Origin: Humulus lupulus
Taxonomy: Eukaryota; Streptophyta; Magnoliopsida; Rosales; Cannabaceae
Direction: 5' to 3'
Length of the DNA: 64,000 nt
NCBI RefSeq assembly: GCF_963169125.1
Contig: NC_084793.1
Coordinates: 134,456,297-134,520,296 of the forward strand
Part shown: positions 46,738 through 57,581 of the stretch, piece after piece
Layout: each line of letters begins with the position of its first letter
Numbering within the stretch: the stretch's first letter is position 1
The notes under the pieces: generated by a model
What the model was told of the DNA's origin: nothing
Databases searched by the model: none
Seen by the model: only the letters and a program-made list of their open reading frames with translations
Translations under genes and position numbers: made by a program

Positions 46738-47079
46738 GTTAGGCGCGATGCCAGAAGGACGGTGCCTCCTTTTATTGGATCCAGTCGGGGTAGTGGCCCC
46801 AGTGAGCAGAAGAGGAAAGCCCCATATTCCTTTGTTCCTCCCAGTTCGGATAGGAGGGCACGGGGTGCTTCTAGTGGCCATCAGGGCGGAAGTGACAACT
46901 GGAGGAGTTTTCCAGTGTGTCCTCGGTGCAGACGACGACACCAAGGTGAGTGCAGGATCAGGGCTTGCTTTGTCTGTGGGAGTGGCAGTCATTTAAAGAA
47001 GGACTGCCCACAAGTCAGGAAGGAGGAGCCAAAGCAGTGTGACAGTCTCGCTCCTGCCAGAGTGTTTACTTTGACTTAG
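46738..47079 (+). pseudogene. Gag of element B, 3' part with zinc knuckle
   Basis: This continues the frame broken at 28980. The basic nucleocapsid region holds the CCHC knuckle CFVCGSGSHLKKDC (C-X2-C-X4-H-X4-C), which binds RNA. The frame is ended by TAG at 47077, after which the same frame opens the protease; CAG to TAG is likely because in Tekay elements gag and pol share one frame. Confidence 0.85.
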
Positions 47080-47940
47080 ACTGAGGCGGAGGCTAGCCCA
47101 TCAGTTGTGACAGGTCAAATTTCTAGTGCTGGTTCTTTGTATACTGCATTGATAGATTCAGGAGCTACCCATTCATTTGTGTTTGCTAGAGTGATAGATC
47201 AACTATGTAGACCTAGTGCTTTGTATGCTAGGGGTTTTCAGACTTTGTTGCCAACTGGGGAACTGGTAGTCTCTAGGAGATGGATTAGAGCTTTACCAGT
47301 AGAGGTAGATGGTAAGGAATTGTCTATTGATCTATTTGAGCTTGTGATGGATGACTTTGATATGACCCTGGGGATGGATTGGTTATCGAAGTATGGGGCG
47401 ACGATTGACTGCAAGCGTAGGATGGTGACTTTTGAACCAGAAGGGGATGTACCCTTTGTATTTGTGGGAACGGTTAGTGGACCGCGGGTACCTATGGTTT
47501 CGGCACTGAAGGCTAGAGACCTGATGCGGGAAGGTTGCATAGGATTCCTAGCGAATGTTGTGGATACCTCCAAGGTTGTGTCGGTTGGACCGGGAGAGAC
47601 CAGACTAGTGTGTGAGTTTCCAGATTTATTCCCAGCAGATCTGTCAGGGTTGCCACCGCAGCGGGAGAATGAGTTCGTTATAGAATTGGCACCAGGGGCG
47701 GAGCCAGTATCCAAGACACCTTATAGAATGGCTCCGGTAGAGTTGAAGATTCAGTTACAGGAGTTACTAGATTTGGGGTTCATCAGACCGAGTTTCTCGC
47801 CATGGGGTGCTCCAGTGCTGTTCGTCAAGAAGAAGGATGGAACTCTTAGGATGTGTATTGATTACAGGGAGCTGAACAAGTTGACCATTAAGAATAAGTA
47901 TCCATTACCTAAGATTGATGATTTGTTTGACCAGCTATAG
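47080..47940 (+). pseudogene. Protease and RT N-terminus of element B
   Basis: The protease active site is [12 protein letters not shown] (Asp-Ser-Gly intact) with [14 protein letters not shown] downstream. The RT starts with [39 protein letters not shown] and [24 protein letters not shown] at 47938 follows DDLFDQL where Gln is expected. The frame is shared with gag. Confidence 0.88.
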
Positions 47941-47946
47941 GGAAGT

Positions 47947-49063
47947 ATGGTGTTCTCCAAGATTGATCTTCGGTCAGGTTACCATCAGTTAAGGATTAAA
48001 GAAGAGGACATACCAAAGACCGCTTTTCGCACAAGGTATGGACACTATGAATTCCTGGTTATGTCCTTTGGATTAACCAATGCTCCAGTAGCTTTTATGG
48101 ATATGATGAATAGGGTTTTCAAGGACTATTTGGACAAGTTTGTGATTGTGTTCATCGATGAAATTCTGGTATATTCTCAGTCAGAGACAAAGCATGAGCA
48201 GCATCTACGTCTGGTATTGCAGCGGTTAAGGGAGCATAGCTTATATGCTAAGTTTAGCAAGTGCGAGTTCTGGTTACTGCAAGTTACGTTTCTGGACCAT
48301 ATTGTCAGTAAGGAGGGGATTCTAGTTTATCCAAGTAAGATTGAGGCAGTGAGAGATTGGCCTAGACCGAGCAGTGTTCCTGAAGTTAGAAGTTTTCTGG
48401 GATTGGCAGGATATTATCGGCGGTTTGTTGAGGGGTTCTCCAGCATAGCTACACCGTTGACAGAATTGATGAAGAAGAAGACAAAGTATGTTTGGACGGA
48501 CAGATGTGAGAACAGTTTTAAAGAGTTGAAGCGGCGACTGATCACCGCACCAATGTTGAGTTTGCCGACAGATAATGAGAAATTTGTGGTTTATTGTGAT
48601 GCTTCCAGACAAGGTTTAGGGTGTGTGCTGATGCAAGCTGGTAAGGTGATAGCCTATGCATCGAGACAGTTAAAGGAGTATGAGCAGAGATATCCCACAC
48701 ATGATTTGGAGTTGGCAGCGGTGGTATTTGCACTTAAGATTTGGGGATGGTGAGAAGTACAAGGTATACACCGATCATAAGAGTTTGAAGTACTTCTTTA
48801 CTCAGAAGGATCTGAATATGCGCCAGAGACGGTGGCTGGAGTTGGTTAAGGATTATGACTGTGATATCCTATATCATCCTGGGAAGGCTAATGTAGTTGC
48901 TGATGCATTGAGTCAGAAAGGCCCAGGACAGTTGTTCAGTTCGAGACAAATATCTGATAAGCTAGCTGAGGAGATGACTAGAGCGGGTATAGAGTTGGTG
49001 GTTGGTCGGTTAGCCAACATCACTCTTCAGTCTACACTCCTTGAGAGAGTCAAGGAGGCGTAG
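47947..49063 (+). pseudogene. RT palm and RNase H of element B
   Basis: The palm shows [15 protein letters not shown] and the catalytic box reads FIDE, where the family has FIDD. RNase H keeps Asp in [13 protein letters not shown], Glu in [11 protein letters not shown] and Asp in [11 protein letters not shown] deletion of about ten bases near 48745 (after ALKIWG) shifts the frame. The connection domain continues with [20 protein letters not shown] and ADALSQK. A TAG ends the frame at 49061. Confidence 0.88.
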
Positions 49064-50462
49064 GGGAGGGATTCCCAGTTGAGAGGTCACAGAGAGAACG
49101 TCTTAGTTGGAGCGGCTAAGGACTTTTCTATTTCAGAGATGGGGTTACTAAAGTACAAGGGTTGGATTTGTGTTCTGATGGATTCTGATATCCGACGGGA
49201 GATCTTAGAAGAATCGCATACCACTCCCTATTCCTTGCATCCGGGTACAATGAAGATATACCAAGATCTGAGAGCTTTATATTGGTGGTCGGGCATGAAG
49301 AGGGATGCGGTGGATTATGTGGCCAAGTGCTTAACGTGTCAGCAGGTCAAGGCTGAACATTAGAGGCCAGCAGGGTTGCTGCAGCCTTTAGGGATTCCAG
49401 AGTGGAAGTGGGAGGACATTACCATGGACTTCATGGTTGGTTTGCCGAAGACCGTGGGACAACATGACTCAGTGTGGGTGATTATGGATAGGTATACCAA
49501 GTCTGCCCACTTTCTACCGGTAAGGACGACTTATACTGTGGAGCAGTATGCTAAGTTATATGTGAAGGAAATTGTTCGACTTCATGGGGCTTCGAGGTCG
49601 ATAGTATCCGACAGAGACCCCACCTTCACCTCCATGTTTTGGGAGAGTCTACAGAAGGGTATGGGCACGCAGTTATGGGTTAGTACCGCTTATCATCCTC
49701 AAACAGATGGACAGTCTGAGCGGACGATTCAGATACTGGAGGACATGCTACGAGCCTGTGTGCTAGATTTTGGGGGATCTAGGAGTAAGTATCTCCCACT
49801 GATCGAGTTATCATACAATAACAACTATCAGGCAACTGTCGGAGTGGCTCCATAAGAGATGCTTTATGGAAGGAAGTGTAGATCACCTATCCATTGGGAT
49901 GAGATAGGTGAGAGGAGTTATTTAGGTCCTAAGATGGTTTAGAGGACCAATGACGCGATTGAGAAGATTAGAGCGCGAATGCTCGCCTCCCAGAGTCTCC
50001 AGAAGAGTTATTCAGACGCGAAACGCAGGAGCGTGGAATTTCAGGTTGGTGACCATGTGTTTCTTAGGGTTTCACCTTTGAGAGGACTGAAGCGGTTTGG
50101 TGTTCGGGGCAAGCTAAGCCCAAGATTTGCTGGCCCCTTTGAGATTCTGGAATGAGTTAGTGAGGTAGCCTACAGATTGGCGATGCCTCCATCCTTATCA
50201 GGGGTTCATGATATGTTTCACGTCCATGCCCCGGAAATATATATCAGATTCGACTCATGTTCTGAGTTATGAGAATCTGGAGTTGGATCAGGATTTGTCT
50301 TATGAGGAGAAGCCAGTTCAGATTCTTGACCGGAAGGATAAAGTCTTGCGGAGCAGGACCATCGCCTTGGTGAAAGTGCTGTGGAGGAATAGCAAGGTTG
50401 AGGAGGCGACGTGGGAAGTGGAATCAGAAATGCGGGAGCGGTATCCCGAGTTGTTCAGGTAA
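49064..50462 (+). pseudogene. Integrase with C-terminal chromodomain of element B
   Basis: The zinc region is HTTPYSLH...CLTCQQ. The core has Asp in ITMDFMVGLP, Asp in IVSDRDPTF and Glu in GQSERTIQILED, so D-D-E is intact. A TAG (49361) replaces Gln after AEH, TAA is at 49853, and TAG and TGA follow. A one-base indel near 50205 leads to the last frame, which encodes the chromodomain (VQILDRKDKVLRSRTIALVK, VLWRNSKVEEATWEVESEM, RERYPELF). In Tekay elements this domain steers insertion to heterochromatin. Confidence 0.9.
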
Positions 50463-50483
50463 TTTCAAGGATGAAATTTTTGT

Positions 50484-50497
50484 AAGGAGGGGATAGT
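50484..50497 (+). other. Polypurine tract of element B
   Basis: AAGGAGGGGATAG lies directly upstream of the 3' LTR start at 50498, the usual plus-strand primer position. Confidence 0.8.
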
Positions 50498-52862
50498 TGT
50501 AGCGACCCAAATTTTCTAATAAGGCTTGGGGCCTTGATTAGCGTGTCTGGAGGGCAATAATTGTTATATTGTATTAATATATGTGAACTTAATGAATATG
50601 TGATTAGAGTGCATGTGTTAGGCGATTAAATATGCATGTGGGCCCCGTTTTGTTGTTAGGGGCATATTTGTAATTTTCGTTCGTTGAGGGCATAAATGTG
50701 ATATATGTGATATAATGGTGATATATTTGTGATGCACGTTCCGAGACGGTCCTAGTGAGCTGTTTCGCTAAAAGTCACAACGGGGTTAAATACCCGGCTC
50801 GGGAGGAGCCTAGGGGTATTCTGGGAATATTATAACTTGAGTTTGGAGTATTTAAGGAATGGTTAGTGGCACTTTGGTAACTTGGGTAACTATAGGTAAC
50901 TCTTGAGGATAGTTGTTTTAAGTGGAAAGTGGTATTCTTGCAAGGGATTAAGGAAAAATCTAGAATGCCCTTGAGGGTTAGCTAGAGACTAAGTTGGAAA
51001 GGAGGGAAATTGAGTCATTTGGCCTTAGGAGAGGATAATCTTGGCTGAGGAAAGTCATATACGTTATTTTACTTAGGCATAAATTGAATGTTTTATGTTG
51101 GGAGCTCAAAGGAACCAAGAAGCTAGTAGAGAAAAGTGGAAGAGAGCTGAAAATCTTTGAGGCTAAGGAAAGAATTCAAGGCTGATTGAAGCAATTAGAA
51201 TCAAGCATAGGCCAATGTTAATTCAAAGGTAAGGTCTCATATCTGATTTTTAGGTTTCCTTGCATGTTTTGAGAATTTGGGTTGTGTGCTGAAAGTTGAG
51301 TTTGTGGCTTAGTGACTATGAGATTCAGATTGGAAATCAAGGGAGTCAAGCTTGGAATTGGGTTTGGAAGTGGCTCAAGGTCGAATTTCAGTTTGAGGTA
51401 AGAATTTCGTGCATCTCTAAAGTTTAATTTCTGGCATGGTTTAAGTTTTCTGAAGGGAGGTTTAAGTTTTAAATGGTGGTTTAAGTTTTGTGAAATTGAA
51501 GCCACTAGGTGAATTTTGGGTTTGAATGTGTATCTAGGATTGTTGTTGATGTTTCTGAGTTGTTAGATGATCTATATGGGGTTTTGGATTGAATTTGAGA
51601 CTTAGGTATGCTTTGGTATTGTTTTGGGAGTGTTTTGGCTTGGAGAAAATGTTGGGAAAAACCCAGATTTCTGGGTTTACGTATGGGCGCCGCAGCCCTG
51701 TTCTTCTGTGCCGCGGTGCTAGGATGCATCAGGGGAAGGGCACCATTCTGGGCGCTGCGGCCCTAATGGGTTAGTGCTGCGATGCTAGGCCATTTCTGGG
51801 CAGGGGAAATTTTCAGTTTTTAGGCTTTTGCTCAGGGGGCCCGGGGTACGCTTCCGCTACCTTGTGTAGGGAATCGGGAGGTCCCGAGAGCACGGGATTG
51901 GTTCTGGGAGATGATTATAATTGGTTAGTAATGATAGTGTTATGTATGTGTTGTGACTAGGTTTTCAGTGAGGCTCGGGTCAGAGGACTGTGCTAGTGAT
52001 TTCGGTGCTCAAGAAGCTCGGGACACAGGTAAGAAAACCGCTGTACCCATAGAGGAAGGCGAGGCCCCATAGTTGTGTTGCAGGGCATGGCCCTATATGA
52101 TTATGTGCAGGGCATAGCCCATTGATTATGTTAATGCATATTTAAGTGTTTGATTAATTATGCTATGTATGCAAAAATGTGAATGATCTGCAAGAGCCGG
52201 GAACGGTGAAGGCCGAGAACGGCAAGGGCCGAGAATGGTGAAGGCCGAGAGCGGCAAGGGGTCGGGAGCAGTGTTTAGCACGCGAAGTGCAAGTTGCCAG
52301 GGTAAGACCCTAAAGGATACATGGGATATCCTTACGGTGTGGACCCCGAACCCAGGGCCTGGTAAAGCGCCTGGAACGGCATGGCCGTATGTGTGTATAG
52401 CCTATTGATGGCATGTTTATATGTTGAGTGATTTATATGAGTATGTTATCTATTTGTATGGGGTTTTCTTGCTGGGCTTCGGCTCACGGGTGCTCTGTGG
52501 TGCAGGGTAAGGGCAAGGGGAAAATTGGCCAACCTTGAGTACGGAGAGCGTGAGGTGGCGTGTACATGTTTGGTCTGCCTGGCCGCCACGGCCAGGGAGT
52601 ATTTTTGGGAGTTGCTTTGTTCTAAATCTCATTTTTTCGTTTGGTTTACTTTAAACACATTTTGAGTTGTAAATATTTATAAGCAGTATTTTTTTGGGAT
52701 CCCTAATGTAAAACACTTATAATTTTCAATGAATGGTTACATTGTCAAACTATGTGATTTTAGTATAGTTTAGTTACACTTTTGAGCTAAATGCTTGGTT
52801 AGCAAGTTAAATGCACATTTTAAACTCACTTAGTTACGGTTCTAAGGTAGTAGGGCGTTACA
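50498..52862 (+). repeat. Element B 3' LTR
   Basis: 2365 bp, homologous to 25504-27855 along its length, with small indels and many transitions. It ends CGTTACA next to the duplication CATAG. Confidence 0.92.
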
Positions 52863-52867
52863 CATAG

Positions 52868-53171
52868 GATGATTGTCAAAATCACTATAACCCAAATCAT
52901 CAATCCCTCGCCTCCCAAATGGATATGGATTATTATTTTTCAATGATTCCCCATGCCAATACCATGTATGATAACTTGTATCAAATCCCTGACAAAATAC
53001 ATGATTTTTTATCATGGTAATATTTCCTTTTGATCCATTACCACAATCTATACATGGACAATGAATTCTTTCCGAATCACTACAATTTTTTTGGCAAAAT
53101 TCTAAAAATTAGTTAAATCCATCTTGAAATTGTTGCGTTTCTCTATTCTCAAGAATCTATGATTTATCCAT
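52868..53171 (-). pseudogene. Transposase-associated domain of the CACTA element
   Basis: From ATG at 53169-53171 the minus strand reads MDKSWILENRETQQFQDGFN, then (after a TAA) FLEFCQKNCSDSERIHCPC, IDCGNGSKGNITMIKNHVFC and YHTWYWHGES. This is the N-terminal transposase-associated domain of plant TNP2-type proteins, with its Cys residues. The frame is cut by element B at 52867. The catalytic DDE domain that should follow is missing, since the next part (25503 downward) is of TNP1 type. Confidence 0.75.
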
Positions 53172-53375
53172 AATGATAATATCTACCTTATTTCTAAGTC
53201 GATAATGAAAAGAAAATTAATATTGTAATTGAAAAAATTATGTTCAATTAATAAATTATAAAATGAAATGGACAGAGTTTCATTTATTTTTATAACATAT
53301 CCAAAATTCATATGTATTTACAATTTCAACATAAACAAAAACATAATTATTACATATATTAACTTATAAAACATG

Positions 53376-53663
53376 TTCAATTAATATCATAAAAAAAAAT
53401 TGGGCAGAGCTTCCTCTGTATTTATAGCATATCCCAAGTTATCTACCTATAAATTCACATCAAACAAACACATATAACAAACAACATGCATGTTCTCAAC
53501 CATAAGTCACCGCAGCACACACATAATTCGCAAAACCTACTTCACTAAGACACACATGTTATCAACCTTCTGTTATCTCTGCAACACATAATTTTATCTC
53601 AGAACCTACTTCACTACGGATGAATATCTAATATATTCAAACTCCTCTAACAATAGTTTGTAA
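53376..53663. repeat. Internal direct duplication of the CACTA element, copy 2
   Basis: Second copy of the stretch at 20979-21272, in the same orientation. It lies about 200 bases upstream of the transposase-associated ATG, in the leader. A shorter partial echo (GAGTTTCATTTATTTTTATAACATATCC) precedes it at about 53275. Confidence 0.85.
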
Positions 53664-54361
53664 ATATAAAAAATAAAAATAAAAAAATTAAGTAGTAATT
53701 ATTACTCACCTTCAAAATTATTCTTCAACAATTTCAACACATCTCACACTCAAACAAATATTTCCTACAATAAAAATTTAAACATTAGTAAATATATGGT
53801 AATTAAATTGATCCTAAAATAATATAATTAACAAAAATATACTTTAAAAAAACCATTACCTAAATAATATACAAAATTATGTAAGCAATAATATTTTAAT
53901 ATAAAAAATTATGTAAACAACGTTATTATAAATAAAATAATACAAAAAATACCCTAAAACTGAAATATACATTAAAAAATCAAGTTTTAGTGATCAATAC
54001 ATGTTTTAAACAATGAAAATGTCTTCTAATCATATATAAACTTTAAAAAATGTTAGAAAAAACTTTGAAAATAACCATATAAACATACATTGAAACCCCC
54101 ATTAAACCCACTCAATATTTCTTCATTTTTACCCTAAAACTTCAAAATAAATCAAGATTAAGTATATTTACATGATTTCAAGCTTTAATATGCAAGAAAA
54201 TGAAAAAAAAAAAAACAAAAAACAAAAAGAATGGACAAAATGGGGCTTACTTGTGGCTGGGGACGGTGGTGGAGCGCGTCGTGTGCCTCTGCGAAAATGA
54301 AAAAATGCCAATATGAGAGGGAAAAGTAGGGTCTCGGGTTGATGTAGGAGGAGGGAAGGGT
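53664..54361. other. Non-coding leader region of the CACTA element
   Basis: AT-rich, with no gene recognised. It would contain the promoter of the minus-strand genes, but no clear TATA box could be singled out in such AT-rich sequence. Confidence 0.4.
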
Positions 54362-54630
54362 TTTCTTCGCGGTTCTATACTCAAAATCGCAGAGAAAAGT
54401 GATTTTCTTTGCGGTTTTGGGTATAGAACCGTGGAGAAAACCTTTACACTTTTCTCCGCGGTTATAGACCCAAAACTGCGGAAAAAAAGTGACCCACTTC
54501 AAACTTTTCACTACGTTTTTTTTAAAACCGCAATAAAATAGGGTGCGGACATTAAATATAATTTTTTTGACTCTTTCAAACATTTTCTCTGCACTTTTTA
54601 TTTATTGTTAAAAAAAACCGCAGAGAAAAT
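54362..54630. repeat. Right subterminal repeats of the CACTA element
   Basis: Repeated TTTTCTCTGCGGTT-type motifs in both orientations mirror those at 19684-19882. The longer open frame across this stretch is a by-product. Confidence 0.8.
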
Positions 54631-54650
54631 TTATATTTGTAGTAGTGAAA

Positions 54651-55104
54651 GAACTTAGAATTGTATGAAAAAATATTAACAAGAAAGAACTTGATTGCTA
54701 AATTTTTTTTCCAGAAGCTAAATTTCCAAATAATACTAATCATAGAGGATACTAATGTTAAAAAGTCTAATTTAACTATTTTTTGATAAATCCTCTAATT
54801 ATAATTTTTTTTGGTATAAATCTAAATATATATTTTTTATATACAATTTTGGGTCTATCTCTCTATTGTGTTTAATACCAGCGTGATCCCCAGTTTAAAG
54901 AAAATTACAAATATAACCCCTTGTTTTGTAAATTAGAAAAAAAAAATTATGCTTTTGAAGTTTGGAGTATTCCTTCTCACTTTTTATCTTTGGCCTAGCT
55001 CCCATGAACTCAATCTACCAAAGGAGAACAACAACAAAAATCTAGTCTAGTTTTGAGTTTATTGTTAATCAAATTTGAGTTACGTTTATTATTTTTTTCT
55101 TTTT
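54651..55104. other. Spacer without recognised features
   Basis: AT-rich unique-looking sequence with no gene seen. It ends in AAT, the target duplication of element F. Confidence 0.5.
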
Positions 55105-55107
55105 AAT

Positions 55108-56177
55108 CACTACTATAAAAACAGACTTTTAGGACACTTTTTCAAGGCACCTCACCTAGATGCGAACCCTAAAAACAGCTCCTGGACTTTTTAGGACACT
55201 CATTAAGAGTCCTTAGAGAATTTCTTTTTGGACACACGATGTGAGCCCTAAAAACTGATGTGTGTCCTAAAAGACTATGAGGAAATTTAAGCCAGTGGAG
55301 ACTTTTAAGGGCACAATTTGAGTGTCCTAAAAGAGTATTTAAGGCTCTTAAAATGAGTCCTAAAAAATAATAAATAAATAAAATAAAGTTTTATTAATAA
55401 CTAAATTATGAACAAAAAAAATCACTCAGCCCCTTTTTATCTCTATCATCAGGTCTCTCTCTCAGTTCCCCCCCTCTCTCTCTCCCTACGTTATCTCTAT
55501 CAAGGCCGAACGACTGCCCTCCCATCTCCGGCCACTGCCACGCGCCAGCCCAATCGATGCGTCGTCCCCCGAAGAACAGCATCTTACGCGCGGCCTAAGG
55601 CCCTTAACGGGGCACTCGAAGTTCTGCGATTTTGGGTTTCTCCCAAACTTTCCGAGCAATTTCCACCCACCTCGAGCCACCACAAGCTGAACCACCGCCA
55701 CCATACTCCTTCCTTCTCGGGCTTCAAAACCCACTAAAGAATCAGACTCAATGGTCGCTGGAGTTGGAAATCAATGTTCGTTAAAATCCATGGTGATTTT
55801 CGAACCTTCAAGCGTAGATCCGAGCTTTTCTGAGCTATTTCAAACTAAACCACCGCCACCATGCCATTTCCCTTATCTTGGGCTTTAAAACTCAGTAGTT
55901 AGTTTTCCAAATCACCACCTTTGAATGGTGGCGTTGCCGCCGTCGCCTAAGCTCCGCCGTGGGTCTCGGGCAGCAACCACCACCGTGCTTTGGGCTTTAA
56001 AACCCACCAATTAGTTTTTTAAAAATAAAAAATAAAATTTTTCAGGACTCACAATGCGAGCCCTAAAAACTTTCTTTTAGGGCTCGTAACACGAGTCCTA
56101 AAAAACCTCACTTTTTAAGACTCTCAAATAAAGAACTCGCGTCTCGTGAGTCCTAAAAAACTTTTTTTGTTGTAGTG
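55108..56177. mobile_element. Element F: non-autonomous CACTA-type element with gene-like core
   Basis: Ends CACTACTATAAAAACAGAC and TTTTTTTGTTGTAGTG, with AAT on both sides (55105-55107 and 56178-56180). Subterminal motifs of the TTTTTAGGACTC type recur at both ends. The middle (about 55430-55990) is GC-rich, starts with a CT-rich leader-like run and is shared with element G. It has no transposase. The core looks like an acquired host gene fragment but no protein was recognised. Confidence 0.85.
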
Positions 56178-56204
56178 AATTTATAAAACGAAGAGTTATA
56201 ATTA

Positions 56205-56440
56205 GGGTTAATAGTAATGAGGTCCCCAATATGTTTCTTAATATGTCGCTTAGGTCTCCAAATTAAGTTTAGTAGCATATAGATATGGAAATTTATAATT
56301 TTATAAAACTTTAGTCCCCAAATTTTTTTGTCGGACAATCGTTAAAAGTCACGTATCAAACACATGAATAGAGACCTAGATGATACATTTGAGAACCTAA
56401 ACAATACAATAGAAATCGGGGACTAGGTATTGTTTACCCA
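56205..56440. repeat. Possible foldback MITE
   Basis: AATGAGGTCCCCAATATGTT at the left and the reverse of GGGGACTAGGTATTG at the right form weak inverted ends with inner pairing (CTTAGGTCTCC and its partner). A similar sequence surrounds element H. No clear target duplication. Confidence 0.35.
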
Positions 56441-56453
56441 AATAAACACCATT

Positions 56454-57525
56454 TGTCATTTAATTAAACTTTTACTCTTTTCCAAACTAGACTAAAAATG
56501 ATTTAATTTAACAAGGTTTATCAAAATTTATTTTAAATTAACTGAAATTATATGGAATTGCTTTTTAAAAAATATTTTAAAAAATAAATTAAAAATATAT
56601 ATAAAAGAAGAGGATATTTGATTTGATTTTTCTGTCATTTTGCTGCATACAGTTCTATTTTAATTTGATGGCATCTTAGTTTAGGGATGAAGTTGATAGG
56701 TTTTTAAGATAATTTGCTTGTGTTTTGTTTGATAAATAGTTTTTTTAATATATTTTTTTCAATAAGAAATTAATTTTTTAAGTTTATTTTGTTTAATTTG
56801 TATTAAAAATATTTTGTTTTTGTTTTTTAAGTACTTTTTATGTTCTTTATTAATTGATTTTTATTGTTAAATTACTTCGTATATATTTAATTGAAATATA
56901 TTTCCAATGATTTTTGCTATTTTAAATATATTTCTAAATATTTTTCTATTTTAGCACATTTGAGTATTTTTTTTGGTCAAAAGAAAAGTTTGAGCATTAG
57001 ATTATTAAACTTAATAAATATTGGGTAGTTATGACACAAATATCTATACTTTTTATTATGATTTTGGTTTTAGTTTTAAAAATATATAATTAATTAAAAT
57101 TAATATATTAGTAATAAAACAAAAATAAAATGGTCTTATTCAGAAAAGTTTAACCAACAACAGATAGACAAACGGAGGGTTATTATTTAAACTTTTTTTT
57201 AAAAAAAAAAAATTAAAATAAAATAAAGGATATAGTATTTAGTTAAAACCCGAGGGACACAAACTTAGGTCAAACTTTTTTTTTCAATAACTAAGATGCC
57301 ATCAAATTAAAAGAGAAATTATAACTAAACAAATGACAAAAAAAAGTGTGGTAATTGATTCCTCTTCTTTCATATATATATATATATATTTTTATTTTTG
57401 AAAATATGTTAAAAATAATTAATTCAATAATATCAGTTAATTTAAAATAAGTTTTGACAAAACCTTATTAAATTACTTTATTTTGGTCTTGTTTGGAAAA
57501 GAATAAAAATTTAATTAAATGACAA
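56454..57525. mobile_element. Element J: long-TIR non-autonomous element
   Basis: About 245 bases at the left (TGTCATTTAATTAAACTTTT start, AATTTGATGGCATCTTAG end) are repeated inverted at about 57287-57525. The arms enclose about 590 AT-rich bases. No coding sequence. Target duplications were not found, so the family is not assigned. Confidence 0.65.
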
Positions 57526-57581
57526 GGATTCCAATGTACTGCGTCCAAGATTAGAACGAGCTTGCTAACGGACCACTGCGG

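Larger units (their letters stand above)
25504..52862 (+). mobile_element. Element B: Ty3/gypsy chromovirus, Tekay lineage
   Basis: LTRs at 25504-27855 (2352 bp) and 50498-52862 (2365 bp) start TGTAGCGACCCAAATTT and end CGTTACA, flanked by CATAG (25499-25503 and 52863-52867). An initiator-Met primer site follows the 5' LTR and a polypurine tract precedes the 3' LTR. The gene order is gag, protease, RT, RNase H, integrase, chromodomain on the plus strand. Subtracting nested element C leaves about 9.6 kb, normal for Tekay. Long LTRs and a C-terminal chromodomain support the lineage. In the first 260 bases the LTRs differ at about 5 percent. Stops and frameshifts make it defective. Confidence 0.92.
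19668..54647 (-). mobile_element. CACTA (En/Spm) DNA transposon carrying nested insertions
   Basis: The left end is CACTACTACAAAAAAGGC and the right end TTTGTAGTAGTG, with AAA duplicated on both sides (19665-19667 and 54648-54650). Subterminal arrays of a CTCTGCGGTT-type motif lie at both ends. Genes are on the minus strand. Removing solo LTR E and element B with their target duplications leaves about 5.3 kb. Recognisable parts in order are a transposase-associated zinc-type domain, a TNP1/PttA-like protein, a DUF8039-like domain and a Ulp1-type protease. No complete TNP2 catalytic transposase was recognised, so the copy is defective. Confidence 0.88.

Noticed and set aside
54185..54583. 132-codon minus-strand ORF near the right CACTA end
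   Set aside because: It covers subterminal repeats of the transposon and has no recognised domain.
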